This document shows, piece by piece, positions 53,584-62,201 of a DNA stretch of 64,000 nt. Made by a program: the position numbers and the translations under genes. Numbering within the stretch: the stretch's first letter is position 1; each line of letters starts with the position of its first letter. Origin of the DNA: Oscillatoria sp. FACHB-1407 (GTDB taxonomy: Bacteria > Cyanobacteriota > Cyanobacteriia > Elainellales > Elainellaceae); contig NZ_JACJSA010000003.1 in the NCBI RefSeq assembly GCF_014697545.1, forward strand, positions 186,001-250,000. The letters are read 5' to 3'. The notes below the pieces were generated by a model that did no database searches, was not told where the DNA came from, and saw only the letters and a list, made by a program, of their open reading frames with translations.

Positions 53584-53650
53584 AATAGATTACTTTGTAT
53601 GGGCGATACTGGATTCGAACCAGTGCCCCCTTCCATGTGAAGGAAGTGCG
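53584..53650. repeat. Left attachment-like repeat of tRNA-Val islet
   Basis: 67-bp direct repeat of 57439-57505 with only two mismatches. It spans 16 nt downstream of the tRNA 3' end plus nucleotides 23-73 of the tRNA. The opposite copy lies in the intact tRNA gene. The arrangement is that of attachment sites flanking an element integrated in a tRNA 3' half. Confidence 0.85.
53600..53650 (-). pseudogene. tRNA-Val 3' fragment
   Basis: Nucleotides 23-73 of tRNA-Val(CAC): half of the D-stem onward, anticodon arm (loop TTCACAT), T-arm TTCGAAT and acceptor 3' strand. It lacks the 5' half, so it cannot form a tRNA. It differs from the intact gene at position 38 and in the variable loop. It is the displaced original 3' end after integration. 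Confidence 0.85.
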
Positions 53651-53682
53651 ATCCTTTCTGAAATCCTTGCTGAATAAAGACC

Positions 53683-53724
53683 ATGCAATTGCGTAGTCCT
53701 ATTTTATGCAATTCTTATGCAAAT
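53683..53724. repeat. ATGCAA direct repeats beside the left attachment copy
   Basis: ATGCAATT at 53683 and 53706 and ATGCAAAT at 53717, 33 nt to 67 nt inside the islet from the core repeat. Short direct repeats at such positions are what arm-type integrase binding sites look like; no integrase is encoded nearby. Confidence 0.4.
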
Positions 53725-54074
53725 AGCTATATCAATGTGACAGTTAAGAATCAAAGCTTTGATGAAGTTATAGCGTAGTTCTTCAAATACCTAAAACCAA
53801 GAACCAATTACCAAGAATTCCCACCCTATGTAGCCTATTAGCAACAACAACTATAGTAAGTCTGTTCTTTATTAAGCCAGATACCTAGGATATACAAATG
53901 CATTATGTAGAAGTAACAAAACAAGTGTTTAAGTAGATTGAAGTCTTTTTGAACTCGTAGTTAATTTGAATGAAGGGCTCACCAATCAAGCAAACTTACT
54001 TAACCAAAAAATCCTGTTCTTAAATAACTCCTGTGAAGAGTATATTGGCAATGAGTTCATAGAGGATGATTTAG
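53725..54074. other. AT-rich left end of the islet, no gene seen
   Basis: About 350 bases, AT-rich. The plus-strand frame at 53966-54190 has no recognisable features and overlaps the 61-aa membrane protein gene, so it is not called. AGAGGATGATTTAG just before 54075 is a ribosome-binding site for that gene. Confidence 0.45.
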
Positions 54075-54260
54075 ATGAGCAAGCCAACCAGGGAACAAAA
54101 AGAAAATGCGATGATATTGGGTTGTGTAGCTTTAGTAGGCTACTACTCAGTAATACTACCCATCGCATTTGGTTTAGGTATTGCATTTAGTTGGTGGTTA
54201 GCTTTAATTTTCCTGGTAGCAGCAACTTGGTTTTTATTCAAGGATCAACTTAAAACGTAG
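54075..54260 (+). CDS. Small membrane protein of the islet
   Basis: 61 aa, MSKPTREQKENAMILGCVALVGYYSV, with two hydrophobic segments (about 13-34 and 37-53) and a short charged tail (FKDQLKT). AGAGGA lies 8-13 nt before the ATG. Not recognised as a named family. It ends 78 nt from the convergent GUN4/TPR gene. It could be a toxin-like or accessory membrane peptide of the islet, but nothing in the sequence proves that. Confidence 0.55.
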   Translation: MSKPTREQKENAMILGCVALVGYYSVILPIAFGLGIAFSWWLALIFLVAATWFLFKDQLKT

Positions 54261-54338
54261 TACTTGGATTGGGAGATAATTTTTAACTACCAGAGCGGTT
54301 GGACGTATTAAATAATTAGGATAACTTTTATAGAAGGG

Positions 54339-56510
54339 TTAAACATTAATATTCGCGATTGAATGATCATCCATATGAGCAAACAACTTAACTAGCCGAT
54401 CGCGACGATTTGAGCTGAACCATCCATCTTCTTTACCTGCCCAAAGACAACTAGGAAGATGTCCTTCCGGGGCTTTTTCAAAGTCATACTCAAACCGATC
54501 AGAACGTCGCCAATTATAGTTTCCATCTTTGTCACGAATTCGCCACCCAGTTTGATTACCAAATTTATCTCGGATATCCCAAGTATCCTCATCACCTAGT
54601 TGGCGGTAAATTTTTCTCTGAACACTAAAGCCAAATTTAGAATTACTATGTTCAATCCATAGTTTATCGAGTGTGTTTAGATCAGTGCGAGGGATAAATT
54701 TAATAATAGAGTCATGTAATTCAGATAATGGTTCATCTTCTTCAATGGAAACATCTATTTCAATCATCCTCTTAACAAGATCATCTGCATCATCTGCATC
54801 TTCTAAAAACTTTAAGACTGAAAGTCGTGCTGCTTCGCACATAATTTTAGCTGTTTCTTTATCAGCTTTTTTCCAATCCTTTTCTGATAAAAATTTTCTC
54901 AATTCACTAAAGTCTATACCAACAGAAGAATCTTCTACTAAAGCTTTGAATTTGTCATTCTCGCGAATGCAGCCAAATCGAGCATCATTTTGAATCTTTT
55001 CTTGTGTTTCCTTAAGATTTAGATTTAATGCATTCTTTAAGCTCGTGAGTACTTGATCTAAATCCTCAATTAATGCTGCACATGTAGCTTTTGTATACCA
55101 TGCCTCAAAGTTTTCAGAATCAAGTGTAACAGCTATATCACATGCTTTAACTGCTTCATCGTAACGTCCTAATTCACATAACGATTGGCTCTTACTAAGC
55201 CAAGCAGAATAATTATGAGAACTAATTTGAATTGTATGATCATAGGACAAAATAGCTTCTTCATGCTGCCCTAACTTTTGCAACGCATTCCCTTTATTTT
55301 GCCACGCTTCAAGATAGCTTCTATCAATATAAATTGCTTTATTAAAGGATTGAATTGCTTCTCTATAAGAATTCAATTCATACAATGCATATCCTTTCAA
55401 GTTCCAAGCAATTGCAGAGATAGGATTAAGTTCAATTGCGCGATCGCAACTTGTAATTGCTTCTTTATAATTCTTGTTCCATAAATACTCAATAGACTTC
55501 TTACATAAATCTTCTGCCTGGTGAAGGATTGAGTAAGAAGTTAATTGAATATTTTGAGCTTGAAGAATTAGCTGAGAAATCATATCATATGCAACTCTTC
55601 TTACAGACTCCCACTCTTGATAGACCTTCTCTCTAGCTTTTTCATATTTCTCAAGAATTATTTGATTCTCTTGCTTTTGTTTATCACTATCAAAAAAAAC
55701 ATTTACACCACCTATTGCTGCTCCAATAAGACCTCCACCTCGTATAAAGTTATTGAATGCACCTTTGCCTACCTCAATTAATGTATCTTTTTCTGAAAAA
55801 TCAGTTTCTAATAAATTCTGCGTGGCTTTATGAAGTTGCTTAATGGCTGAATTTACACCCGAAAAATCACTACTAGAAATTCCAAAGAAAAGAGCAGAAA
55901 TTTTATTTCTATCAAGCTCAAAATTAAACGTATCTACCAAGGTTGTTATTTTATTTTCCAACTTACTAAAAACTGCTCTTAAATCAATTTCTAAATCATC
56001 TAAAAAGTCTTCTGCGACTTCATGAATGGTTTTTTCATCTTCCTCTTCAAGTCTATTAAGAATAGGTTCATTAAAACTGGCTCTCAGTGTTTCATAAATT
56101 TGATTCGAGATTTGTTCTATGTCTGCTTCTACACCTGAATTTATATCCTTGGATAAAACTGTATCTATCTCATGTGAAGCGGAGCCATGAGAATCACTGG
56201 ATGTCTTACTTCCACTTGAGATTAAGATAATCTCTTGATGCCACTCTGGGAAATCTTCACCTATTTGCTTACCATATACTTTTGCCTTGTCGATTTCCGT
56301 AATGCCCAGTTTGTTTAAGCCGTCTTGAATAAAGGTGATACAAGCTTGCTTTGATGGAAGTTTTGCTGCTTCTAATAAAATCTGCAAATAATGATCCTTA
56401 AGAGCAACTTTGGCAGTGATGCCTTTGGGTTGCAGTTGGCGATTCATCAGAGCTGCGATCGCCTTGGGGTTGCCTTGCTTAGCGAGTTCTAGCAGATTAG
56501 GTTGTGTCAT
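54339..56510 (-). CDS. TPR-GUN4 multidomain protein
   Basis: 723 aa. N-terminal domain (1-97, LLELAKQGNPKAIAALMNRQLQPKGITAK) is one that recurs fused to various domains in cyanobacteria. A helical region with a Gly-rich hydrophobic stretch (257-273, GGGLIGAAIGGVNVFF) follows. TPR repeats fill about 335-505, and a GUN4 domain about 533-712 (WKKADKETAKIMCEAA, LWIEHSNSKFGFSVQRKIYRQLG, PEGHLPSCLW). GUN4 domains bind Mg-protoporphyrin in chelatase regulation, but GUN4 fused to signalling domains is common in cyanobacteria and may have other ligands. The gene is AT-rich and sits in the tRNA islet. Confidence 0.9.
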   Translation of the reverse strand: MTQPNLLELAKQGNPKAIAALMNRQLQPKGITAKVALKDHYLQILLEAAKLPSKQACITFIQDGLNKLGITEIDKAKVYGKQIGEDFPEWHQEIILISSGSKTSSDSHGSASHEIDTVLSKDINSGVEADIEQISNQIYETLRASFNEPILNRLEEEDEKTIHEVAEDFLDDLEIDLRAVFSKLENKITTLVDTFNFELDRNKISALFFGISSSDFSGVNSAIKQLHKATQNLLETDFSEKDTLIEVGKGAFNNFIRGGGLIGAAIGGVNVFFDSDKQKQENQIILEKYEKAREKVYQEWESVRRVAYDMISQLILQAQNIQLTSYSILHQAEDLCKKSIEYLWNKNYKEAITSCDRAIELNPISAIAWNLKGYALYELNSYREAIQSFNKAIYIDRSYLEAWQNKGNALQKLGQHEEAILSYDHTIQISSHNYSAWLSKSQSLCELGRYDEAVKACDIAVTLDSENFEAWYTKATCAALIEDLDQVLTSLKNALNLNLKETQEKIQNDARFGCIRENDKFKALVEDSSVGIDFSELRKFLSEKDWKKADKETAKIMCEAARLSVLKFLEDADDADDLVKRMIEIDVSIEEDEPLSELHDSIIKFIPRTDLNTLDKLWIEHSNSKFGFSVQRKIYRQLGDEDTWDIRDKFGNQTGWRIRDKDGNYNWRRSDRFEYDFEKAPEGHLPSCLWAGKEDGWFSSNRRDRLVKLFAHMDDHSIANINV

Positions 56511-56766
56511 AAGAATAGAGTTTGCAGTGTAGCGAACGGTAGGATACCTATTTCAGTATTCCCAGAGAAAATCTTGCAATCTATAGTGGTCTTTTGCGTT
56601 GTGCAACCCTATACCTATCTACTCAATTTCCTACAGTTACCAGGAAAAATTCGAGGTGAGGGTAAAAACTCCCGGCATAAGCCAGGAATGATGCGATCGC
56701 CATCAATTAAAAAGAAAACCCGATATCTCTACCGGGTTCAAAATTGCTCAAACTTAACTAGGTAAG
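56511..56766. other. Spacer with possible terminator
   Basis: 256 bases without a supported gene; probably the promoter of the GUN4/TPR gene (minus). A hairpin at 56717-56738 is described separately. Confidence 0.3.
56705..56738 (-). terminator. Weak terminator after the 72-aa gene
   Basis: AACCCG (56717-56722) and CGGGTT (56733-56738) with a 10-nt loop; on the minus strand TTCTTTTTAATT follows. The stem is short, but the position 29 nt beyond the stop of the 56767-56985 gene is right. Confidence 0.5.
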
Positions 56767-56985
56767 CTATCCAACTTGATTAATCCGTTTAGTCAAAATC
56801 CGCATCACCTCATCAGGATTGACTGTAGGTAGAGGTCTAGACCATTCAAACGGTTCAGCGTAGCCTAACTGATACTGAACCATAATGTAGTTCTCAACCA
56901 CCCTTGCAGACCCTACAGCGATCACACGCAGCAAATCAGGATTGGCTTGATCGCGTAAGTCTAAAAACGTTTGCTCAGTTGTCAT
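56767..56985 (-). CDS. Small conserved cyanobacterial protein, 72 aa
   Basis: MTTEQTFLDLRDQANPDLLRVIAVGSARVVENYIMVQYQLGYAEPFEWSRPLPTVNPDEVMRILTKR, a soluble helical protein. I recognise the style of a small family seen in cyanobacteria but know no function for it. No signal peptide. It lies inside the tRNA islet and is transcribed away from the XRE gene. Its codon use is less AT-rich than that of the GUN4/TPR gene. Confidence 0.65.
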   Translation of the reverse strand: MTTEQTFLDLRDQANPDLLRVIAVGSARVVENYIMVQYQLGYAEPFEWSRPLPTVNPDEVMRILTKRINQVG

Positions 56986-57238
56986 AATTCTGACACTCCA
57001 GATAGTTTAACTATCCAAACTCAGCCACCCGAACGCATGACAAGTAGGAGTGGCTAGTGGAGTGTAAAATCCTTCTAGCCTCCCGACTGCCTAGACCAGT
57101 TTGGGGGTTAGTTCCTTGTGGGTGTTGCCGCATCCTCAAGGAACGCTTTGTTTTGGACTGTTTAGAAATTAACTCAGAGCAAGGTAGGAGTCAATATACG
57201 ATTTTGGTATATCCCAAAATAGAATGTAGGCTTCCCCT

Positions 57239-57526
<288 letters not shown>

Positions 57527-57659
57527 AAGGTTCTCTATTCTACACATAGATTGGGGATGTCGTTCAAGATTTACAGATAATACTGAAAGTGACTGCCAGT
57601 CTGCTTCAGCAAACTTCATCCCATCAACCGCACTTCAGCGGGTGGGTTAGAGCGAAGGC

Positions 57660-59339
57660 TTACACCGCTGGTCTATCAGGGACAAACTCAAACCCTGTGA
57701 TCAATTGCAGTGTGCCGGGTTGCCAGGGTTCATCACCCTGTTGCAGGTTAATGTCAGTGCCATCCAGCAGGAGTTGAATTTCAGGGGTAGCGTGCTGAAT
57801 ATCATGCATTACCTGATGAGTGAGTCGTTGAACCAGTGTAGGATGTTGGCACCACTGGGTTTGATGGGATTGCGCGATCGCATCCTCTGCCAGAAATTGA
57901 GAATTCACAGGAGAGGTTCGTCCTGTCACCAGATCCAGTTGCCAATCGAGCTCAGGAGTTTGCAATTTCAGGTTGACCGCCAGACGTAAAGTCCCGGTTT
58001 GCCACGATTGCGTAGGTTGCAATACCTGGGCTGCAATGCCTGCCATCAGTTGCATAATCTCATGTGCTCCTCGGCTAACACACCAGAGCAGCCGCAAATT
58101 TAACTGGCTTAATCCCCAGATCTGGTGAGGAATGTTGCGACTGGCAAGCGTAGAAGATTGGTGTAACTGGTTGGTGATGATTAAACCAGCTTCCACAACA
58201 TCTGCAATCGATGAAGTAGGGGACAGATGAACCGCGTCATGGGTACGTGAGGTTTGTAGGTGAGTCAGGATAGCGTCTAAATGTTGTTGATTGACGATCG
58301 CTGAATATTGGCTAGACCAGTTGGTATCTGTGAATTGGATCAGCGGCTTGAGTGAATTTGTGGAAGAGGATGGCACAGGTGGCTCAGATTCAGGACTGTC
58401 TGTTTGCTCATCTGGTGTTGCCGATGAGGAGTTCAGAGCCGTGTCTTGAGATGACTTGGAGGTGCCTACGGTGGGCATGAACTCTAACCCGAATTGCAGT
58501 TGCAACAGACCTGCTTGCCAGTCGTCTTGCGGCATTAACAGCGTCGTCTGGATACCTGTCACAAAGGGGCAAAGCACTGGAGTAGCTCGTTGGATCTGTT
58601 GCATCACTTGCTGCACAAGTTCTCCTGCCACAAGCGGGGAACTGGGGCTGAGGGTTGTACTTTGAATTTGAGCGTCTGGTGACAGGTGAGGTTGGCAGGG
58701 TTGAAGTGTCACGAGATCTAACGCCCAATTCAAATCGGGGCTATCAAATTGCAGAGCGATCGCCAATCGCAATATACCTGTTTGCCACTCTTGATCGGGC
58801 TGAGCAATCTGCACCTCGACTCCTTCCATGAGCTGCATCACTTCATAACTGCTACGGGCGATCGCCCACAACAACCAGGGAGTCAGGTCAGTGATGGAAC
58901 AGTAGTCCTGCTGCAAAAACTGAGCGATCGCAGGAGTGGCATCTGTAGCATGAGGTGTGGGTTGAATCGATTGCTGTTGCAACGCATCCAGCAGGTCATA
59001 CGCTTCTTCAGTGACGTAGGGAAACAGATTTTCTGGAGTCTGGGGAAGATCGGCAGACCATCCACTGTGGGGCGATCGCAATTCACCAATGACATCCACC
59101 AATCGCTGCATTGCGCCTAACACGGTTTCAGGAGTGGCAGCCATTGTCGCGGGTTGCGCCACATCTACCAGTTGAATTAACGTTTGACGAATCGCCGCTG
59201 CATTAAAGAGCGGGGGTGCCGGAACAGCAGGTTGTAGAGATCCCTCAACAAAGGAATCGGTTTGCATGTCTATGACCCCCAACTCAGAAGTATCGGTCGG
59301 TGCAGCAGAATCAGATTGCAAATCGACGGTCAATATCAT
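57660..59339 (-). CDS. Internally duplicated hypothetical protein
   Basis: 559 aa, no signal peptide. Two ~210-residue halves (about 40-300 and 345-555) repeat the same motifs: YEVMQLMEGVEVQIAQPDQEWQTGILRLAIALQFDSPDLNWALDLVT against HEIMQLMAGIAAQVLQPTQSWQTGTLRLAVNLKLQTPELDWQLDLVT, and LVQQVMQQIQRATPVLCPFVTGIQTTLLMPQDDWQAGLLQLQ against LTHQVMHDIQHATPEIQLLLDGTDINLQQGDEPWQPGTLQLI. A linker at about 300-335 is Ser/Glu-rich. I do not recognise the family. It ends about 130 nt from the tRNA. Confidence 0.75.
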   Translation of the reverse strand: MILTVDLQSDSAAPTDTSELGVIDMQTDSFVEGSLQPAVPAPPLFNAAAIRQTLIQLVDVAQPATMAATPETVLGAMQRLVDVIGELRSPHSGWSADLPQTPENLFPYVTEEAYDLLDALQQQSIQPTPHATDATPAIAQFLQQDYCSITDLTPWLLWAIARSSYEVMQLMEGVEVQIAQPDQEWQTGILRLAIALQFDSPDLNWALDLVTLQPCQPHLSPDAQIQSTTLSPSSPLVAGELVQQVMQQIQRATPVLCPFVTGIQTTLLMPQDDWQAGLLQLQFGLEFMPTVGTSKSSQDTALNSSSATPDEQTDSPESEPPVPSSSTNSLKPLIQFTDTNWSSQYSAIVNQQHLDAILTHLQTSRTHDAVHLSPTSSIADVVEAGLIITNQLHQSSTLASRNIPHQIWGLSQLNLRLLWCVSRGAHEIMQLMAGIAAQVLQPTQSWQTGTLRLAVNLKLQTPELDWQLDLVTGRTSPVNSQFLAEDAIAQSHQTQWCQHPTLVQRLTHQVMHDIQHATPEIQLLLDGTDINLQQGDEPWQPGTLQLITGFEFVPDRPAV

Positions 59340-59445
59340 GGCAACAGGAGAGCATTACTACAAGTGAATACACGGTGAAAAGATCACGGAATATCCCATA
59401 GAATGCCCAGTTAACCTCCGACTACACCATTCTGTTACAACACGG

Positions 59446-60147
59446 TCACAACACGGCTTCAGTTTGTAAACACTGCTCCAGATCTAATTGAGTCAAGCGT
59501 TGATAGGCTCGATCAATGGCTCGTTGACCTCGTAAAAAGCCCGTGTTGGCACCAGGGCAAATATAACTCAGGGTTTCTGGGCTAAATTCCTGGAGCGATC
59601 GCTGAATGCTTTGAATCTGTCGTCTCCAGTGGAAGGTTTTGGCAAACCGCAGTGGCACTGGATCACCTTTTTGGTCAGGCAGCAGGTGTCGCCCCGAAAA
59701 CAACACTCCCCCAAAGCTGCTGTAATACAAACAAGAGGAACCGGGTGAATGACCGGATGTCCAGAAGGCATGACACATCCGGTTAAACTCGAAGGTCTGC
59801 TGAAACGCAGTGACTTTCACCTCTGGCAGCAAGTATGCCTCTTGCTCCTGGATGACCACCTCACAGCCAAACTCCTCCTGAATTGGACGGACTTTGCCGA
59901 TGCCGCCTCGATGGGTGATGAATAACCAGCGAATGCCACCCTGTTCGTGTAGAAAAGTGCGGGTCACGGCATCCCAGGGAGGACAGTCGATCAATAAATT
60001 ATCTGACGGTGCTTCTGGCTGGGCTTTGACCAGATAGGCAGTCGCGCCCAGGGTGTCGCGATTGGGCGGAAAGGCAAAGATTGAATTGTCGGGGGTGTCA
60101 AAGACAGGACGGGGAGGTTTGCCATCGAGTGATGGGTTGCTGTCCAT
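59446..60147 (-). CDS. Metallo-beta-lactamase-fold protein, degenerate metal site
   Basis: 233 aa. The fold is visible in NLLIDCPPWD, WLFITHRGGIGKV, and SGHSPGSSCLYY followed by VLFSGRHLL. The HxHxDH motif reads H79-R-G-G-I-G-K, so most zinc ligands are absent, and the later Asp (FSGD) is Arg. H133 (SGHSPGS) is kept. It is either a non-metal hydrolase, a binding protein or uses another site. Similar THRxxxGK variants occur in cyanobacteria, so the loss is ancient. It is transcribed away from rpmI. Confidence 0.85.
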   Translation of the reverse strand: MDSNPSLDGKPPRPVFDTPDNSIFAFPPNRDTLGATAYLVKAQPEAPSDNLLIDCPPWDAVTRTFLHEQGGIRWLFITHRGGIGKVRPIQEEFGCEVVIQEQEAYLLPEVKVTAFQQTFEFNRMCHAFWTSGHSPGSSCLYYSSFGGVLFSGRHLLPDQKGDPVPLRFAKTFHWRRQIQSIQRSLQEFSPETLSYICPGANTGFLRGQRAIDRAYQRLTQLDLEQCLQTEAVL

Positions 60148-60224
60148 AGGATGAGTTGCGAGATTGGATGAATTAGCAGTAAGATTATAGACTGTGTCAA
60201 TTTAGGACAAACGAAGGCACGATC

Positions 60225-60422
60225 ATGCCCAAACTAAAAACTCGCAAGGCTGCTGCTAAGCGGTTCCGTCGTAGCGGAAGCGGTAAAATTATGCGCCGCA
60301 AAGCATTCCGGAATCACCTATTGCAGCACAAGACCTCCACTCGCAAGCGTCGCCTTGCCCAACCCGCCTTGGTACACGAACGCGATGCTGAGAATGTAGA
60401 GCTGATGCTCCCCTACTTGTAG
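60225..60422 (+). CDS. rpmI: 50S ribosomal protein L35
   Basis: 65 aa, [37 protein letters not shown], the standard L35 sequence. L35 and L20 are encoded together as usual; infC is not adjacent here. In other bacteria L20 represses this operon by binding its leader mRNA. The spacer to rplT is 89 nt. Confidence 0.98.
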   Translation: MPKLKTRKAAAKRFRRSGSGKIMRRKAFRNHLLQHKTSTRKRRLAQPALVHERDAENVELMLPYL

Positions 60423-60511
60423 GTTTTTCTGCAAGCTTCTTCGCAAATGATTGGGACGCAGTGCCCTTTGACGGTTCGCTGTAGTGTATTGATTAACAAG
60501 GAAGTGCTCAA

Positions 60512-60865
60512 ATGACTCGGGTTAAGCGCGGCAACGTCGCACGCAAACGCCGCAAAAAAATTCTCAAATTAGCAAAAGGGTTCCGGGGTTCTCACTCTCG
60601 GCTCTTTCGGACGGCTAACCAGCAGGTAATGAAGGCATTGCGGAATGCCTATCGCGATCGCCGCAAGCGGAAGCGTGATTTTCGTCGCCTCTGGATTGCT
60701 CGGATTAACGCCGCTGCACGTCAGCACGGTATGAGCTACAGCCAATTGCTCGGCAACTTGAAAAAGGCAAATGTGCTGATTAATCGCAAGATGTTGGCAC
60801 AAATGGCGGTGCTCGATCCCGCAGGTTTTGGCAAAGTAGTGGAAGTTGCTCGTCAAGCAAGATAA
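60512..60865 (+). CDS. rplT: 50S ribosomal protein L20
   Basis: 117 aa, [62 protein letters not shown], full-length L20 with the basic N-terminal extension that binds 23S r[16 protein letters not shown] near the C-terminus is conserved. A spacer of 45 nt separates it from the solute-binding protein gene, which may be independent. Confidence 0.99.
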   Translation: MTRVKRGNVARKRRKKILKLAKGFRGSHSRLFRTANQQVMKALRNAYRDRRKRKRDFRRLWIARINAAARQHGMSYSQLLGNLKKANVLINRKMLAQMAVLDPAGFGKVVEVARQAR

Positions 60866-60910
60866 GCTATTCGACGTATCTAATCCATTTCATTCAGGTT
60901 TAGAACGTCC

Positions 60911-61882
60911 ATGCTCAATTGCAAACTGAAATCAATGTTAGGGGTGTGGCGTAGTCATGCCCCTAATTTTGCTAAGTACGGCTATTCACAGATAGGGTTT
61001 GGAAAGAAAATCAGGGGTATGGGGGGGCTGCGTCCCCAGCCAGGGGTTCCACCCCTGCAACCCAAATTCCCACCCCTATTTACGACGAGTTGTACTAAGC
61101 ATGTTGCCAGATATGCTGCAATTGGTTGGCTCACGCTGACGGTCAGTTTAACACCCGTGACGGGTGCTCCTGTCCAGGCAGCAGAACTGGAGGAAATTCG
61201 CGAACGGGGTTATCTGATCGTAGCGGTGAAGGATAACCTGCGTCCGTTGGGGTTTCGAGGCGAATCCGGACAACTCGAAGGTCTGGAAATTGATATTGCC
61301 CGCCGCTTAGCCGAAGCGTTATTGGGGCAATCGGATGCCATTACGTTTGTGCCAGTCAGCAATCAAGAACGGCTCTCTAGCTTGTTGGAGGGGGAGGTGG
61401 ATCTGGTGATTGCCAGAATGGGCGTGACTGGGTCGCGTGCTCGTCTGGTGGATTTTAGTTTGCCTTATTACGTCGATGGCACGGCGTTTGTTACCCGTGA
61501 TCCCTCTGTACAAGATATTTCTGACCTGGGCAGACAGCGCATTGCGGTGTTGAATGGATCTACCTCGATTCCCAGTGTGCGATCGCTCCTTCCGTTAGCG
61601 GAGTTGGTAGGGGTTGACTCCTACCAGGCTGCACTGGAACTGCTGGAGTCGAGACAGGTCGATACCTTTGCGGCAGATGCGAGTGTGTTGACCGGATGGG
61701 TGCAGCAATATCCCGGCTATCGCCTATTACCCACGCTGATCTCAGCAGAAACGCTTTGTGTTGCTATGCCCAGGGGGTTGCAATATGACCCACTCAGGCA
61801 GCAAGTGAATGATGCGATCGCCCAGTGGTATGAGAGTGGGTGGTTGATCGAGCGAATTAACTTCTGGGGATTGCCGCGATAA
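60911..61882 (+). CDS. Periplasmic amino-acid-binding-type protein (SBP family 3)
   Basis: 323 aa if ATG 60911 is used. The mature family-3 binding protein starts near residue 92 (LEEIRERGYLIVAVKDNLRPLGFRGESGQLEGLEIDIARRLAEALLG) and ends with the typical YESGWLIERINFWGLP. The hydrophobic signal segment lies at about 70-85 (AAIGWLTLTVSLTPVTGAPVQA), so the first ~60 residues are unusual for a secreted protein. They are encoded by an interspersed hairpin repeat (GGLRPQPGVPPLQPKFPPL), and the true start may have been displaced. No permease or ATPase gene is adjacent. Substrate likely a polar amino acid, by family only. Confidence 0.85.
   Translation: MLNCKLKSMLGVWRSHAPNFAKYGYSQIGFGKKIRGMGGLRPQPGVPPLQPKFPPLFTTSCTKHVARYAAIGWLTLTVSLTPVTGAPVQAAELEEIRERGYLIVAVKDNLRPLGFRGESGQLEGLEIDIARRLAEALLGQSDAITFVPVSNQERLSSLLEGEVDLVIARMGVTGSRARLVDFSLPYYVDGTAFVTRDPSVQDISDLGRQRIAVLNGSTSIPSVRSLLPLAELVGVDSYQAALELLESRQVDTFAADASVLTGWVQQYPGYRLLPTLISAETLCVAMPRGLQYDPLRQQVNDAIAQWYESGWLIERINFWGLPR
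61021..61072. repeat. Interspersed G/C hairpin repeat inside the SBP gene 5' end
   Basis: A GGGG-CTGCGT-CCCC hairpin is followed by CAGGGGT-TCC-ACCCCTG (61041-61057). The core GGGGTTCCACCCC is shared with 30188-30200. It is read in frame as the Pro-rich part of the binding protein N-terminus. Confidence 0.75.
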
Positions 61883-62201
61883 CAGGTGAGAAGTGGGGAA
61901 TGGGGAGTAGGGAATGGTTCTTCCAAATTCCCCACATTGCGTTTTATAGCCGTAGCCACATTCGACAGGGCGGAGGCAAGTCAGGAAGCTTTCCCAGCAC
62001 CAGGGTTTGAGATATTGGCTTTGCCTTAAGCTTTTTGACCAAAGCTATATTTTCGGGTAGTGCTAGAGAGGCAGGATGATGGGATGGTGGGAGGGCGTGA
62101 AAGGCTTACTCTCACACTCTCACCTGATTATTCCCCAGCCTTGCCTAAACTAGGACTACCTATTTTCGTTTCTCTTCCTTCTTTTTTCGCGTTTCTTTTT
62201 T
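61883..62201. other. Spacer with heptamer repeats between convergent genes
   Basis: 319 bases between the solute-binding protein gene (plus) and the subtilase (minus). 61893-61917 is a heptamer array (GTGGGGA, ATGGGGA, GTAGGGA, ATGG), the same family as in the NRPS. The rest has T- and C-rich tracts near 62160-62210. No gene is seen. Confidence 0.7.

Noticed and set aside
53600-53650. Second functional tRNA-Val gene
   Set aside because: The 5' half (acceptor 5' strand and half the D-arm) is absent.
53966-54190. 74-aa frame at the left of the islet
   Set aside because: Overlaps the better supported 61-aa membrane protein with its ribosome-binding site; no recognisable features.
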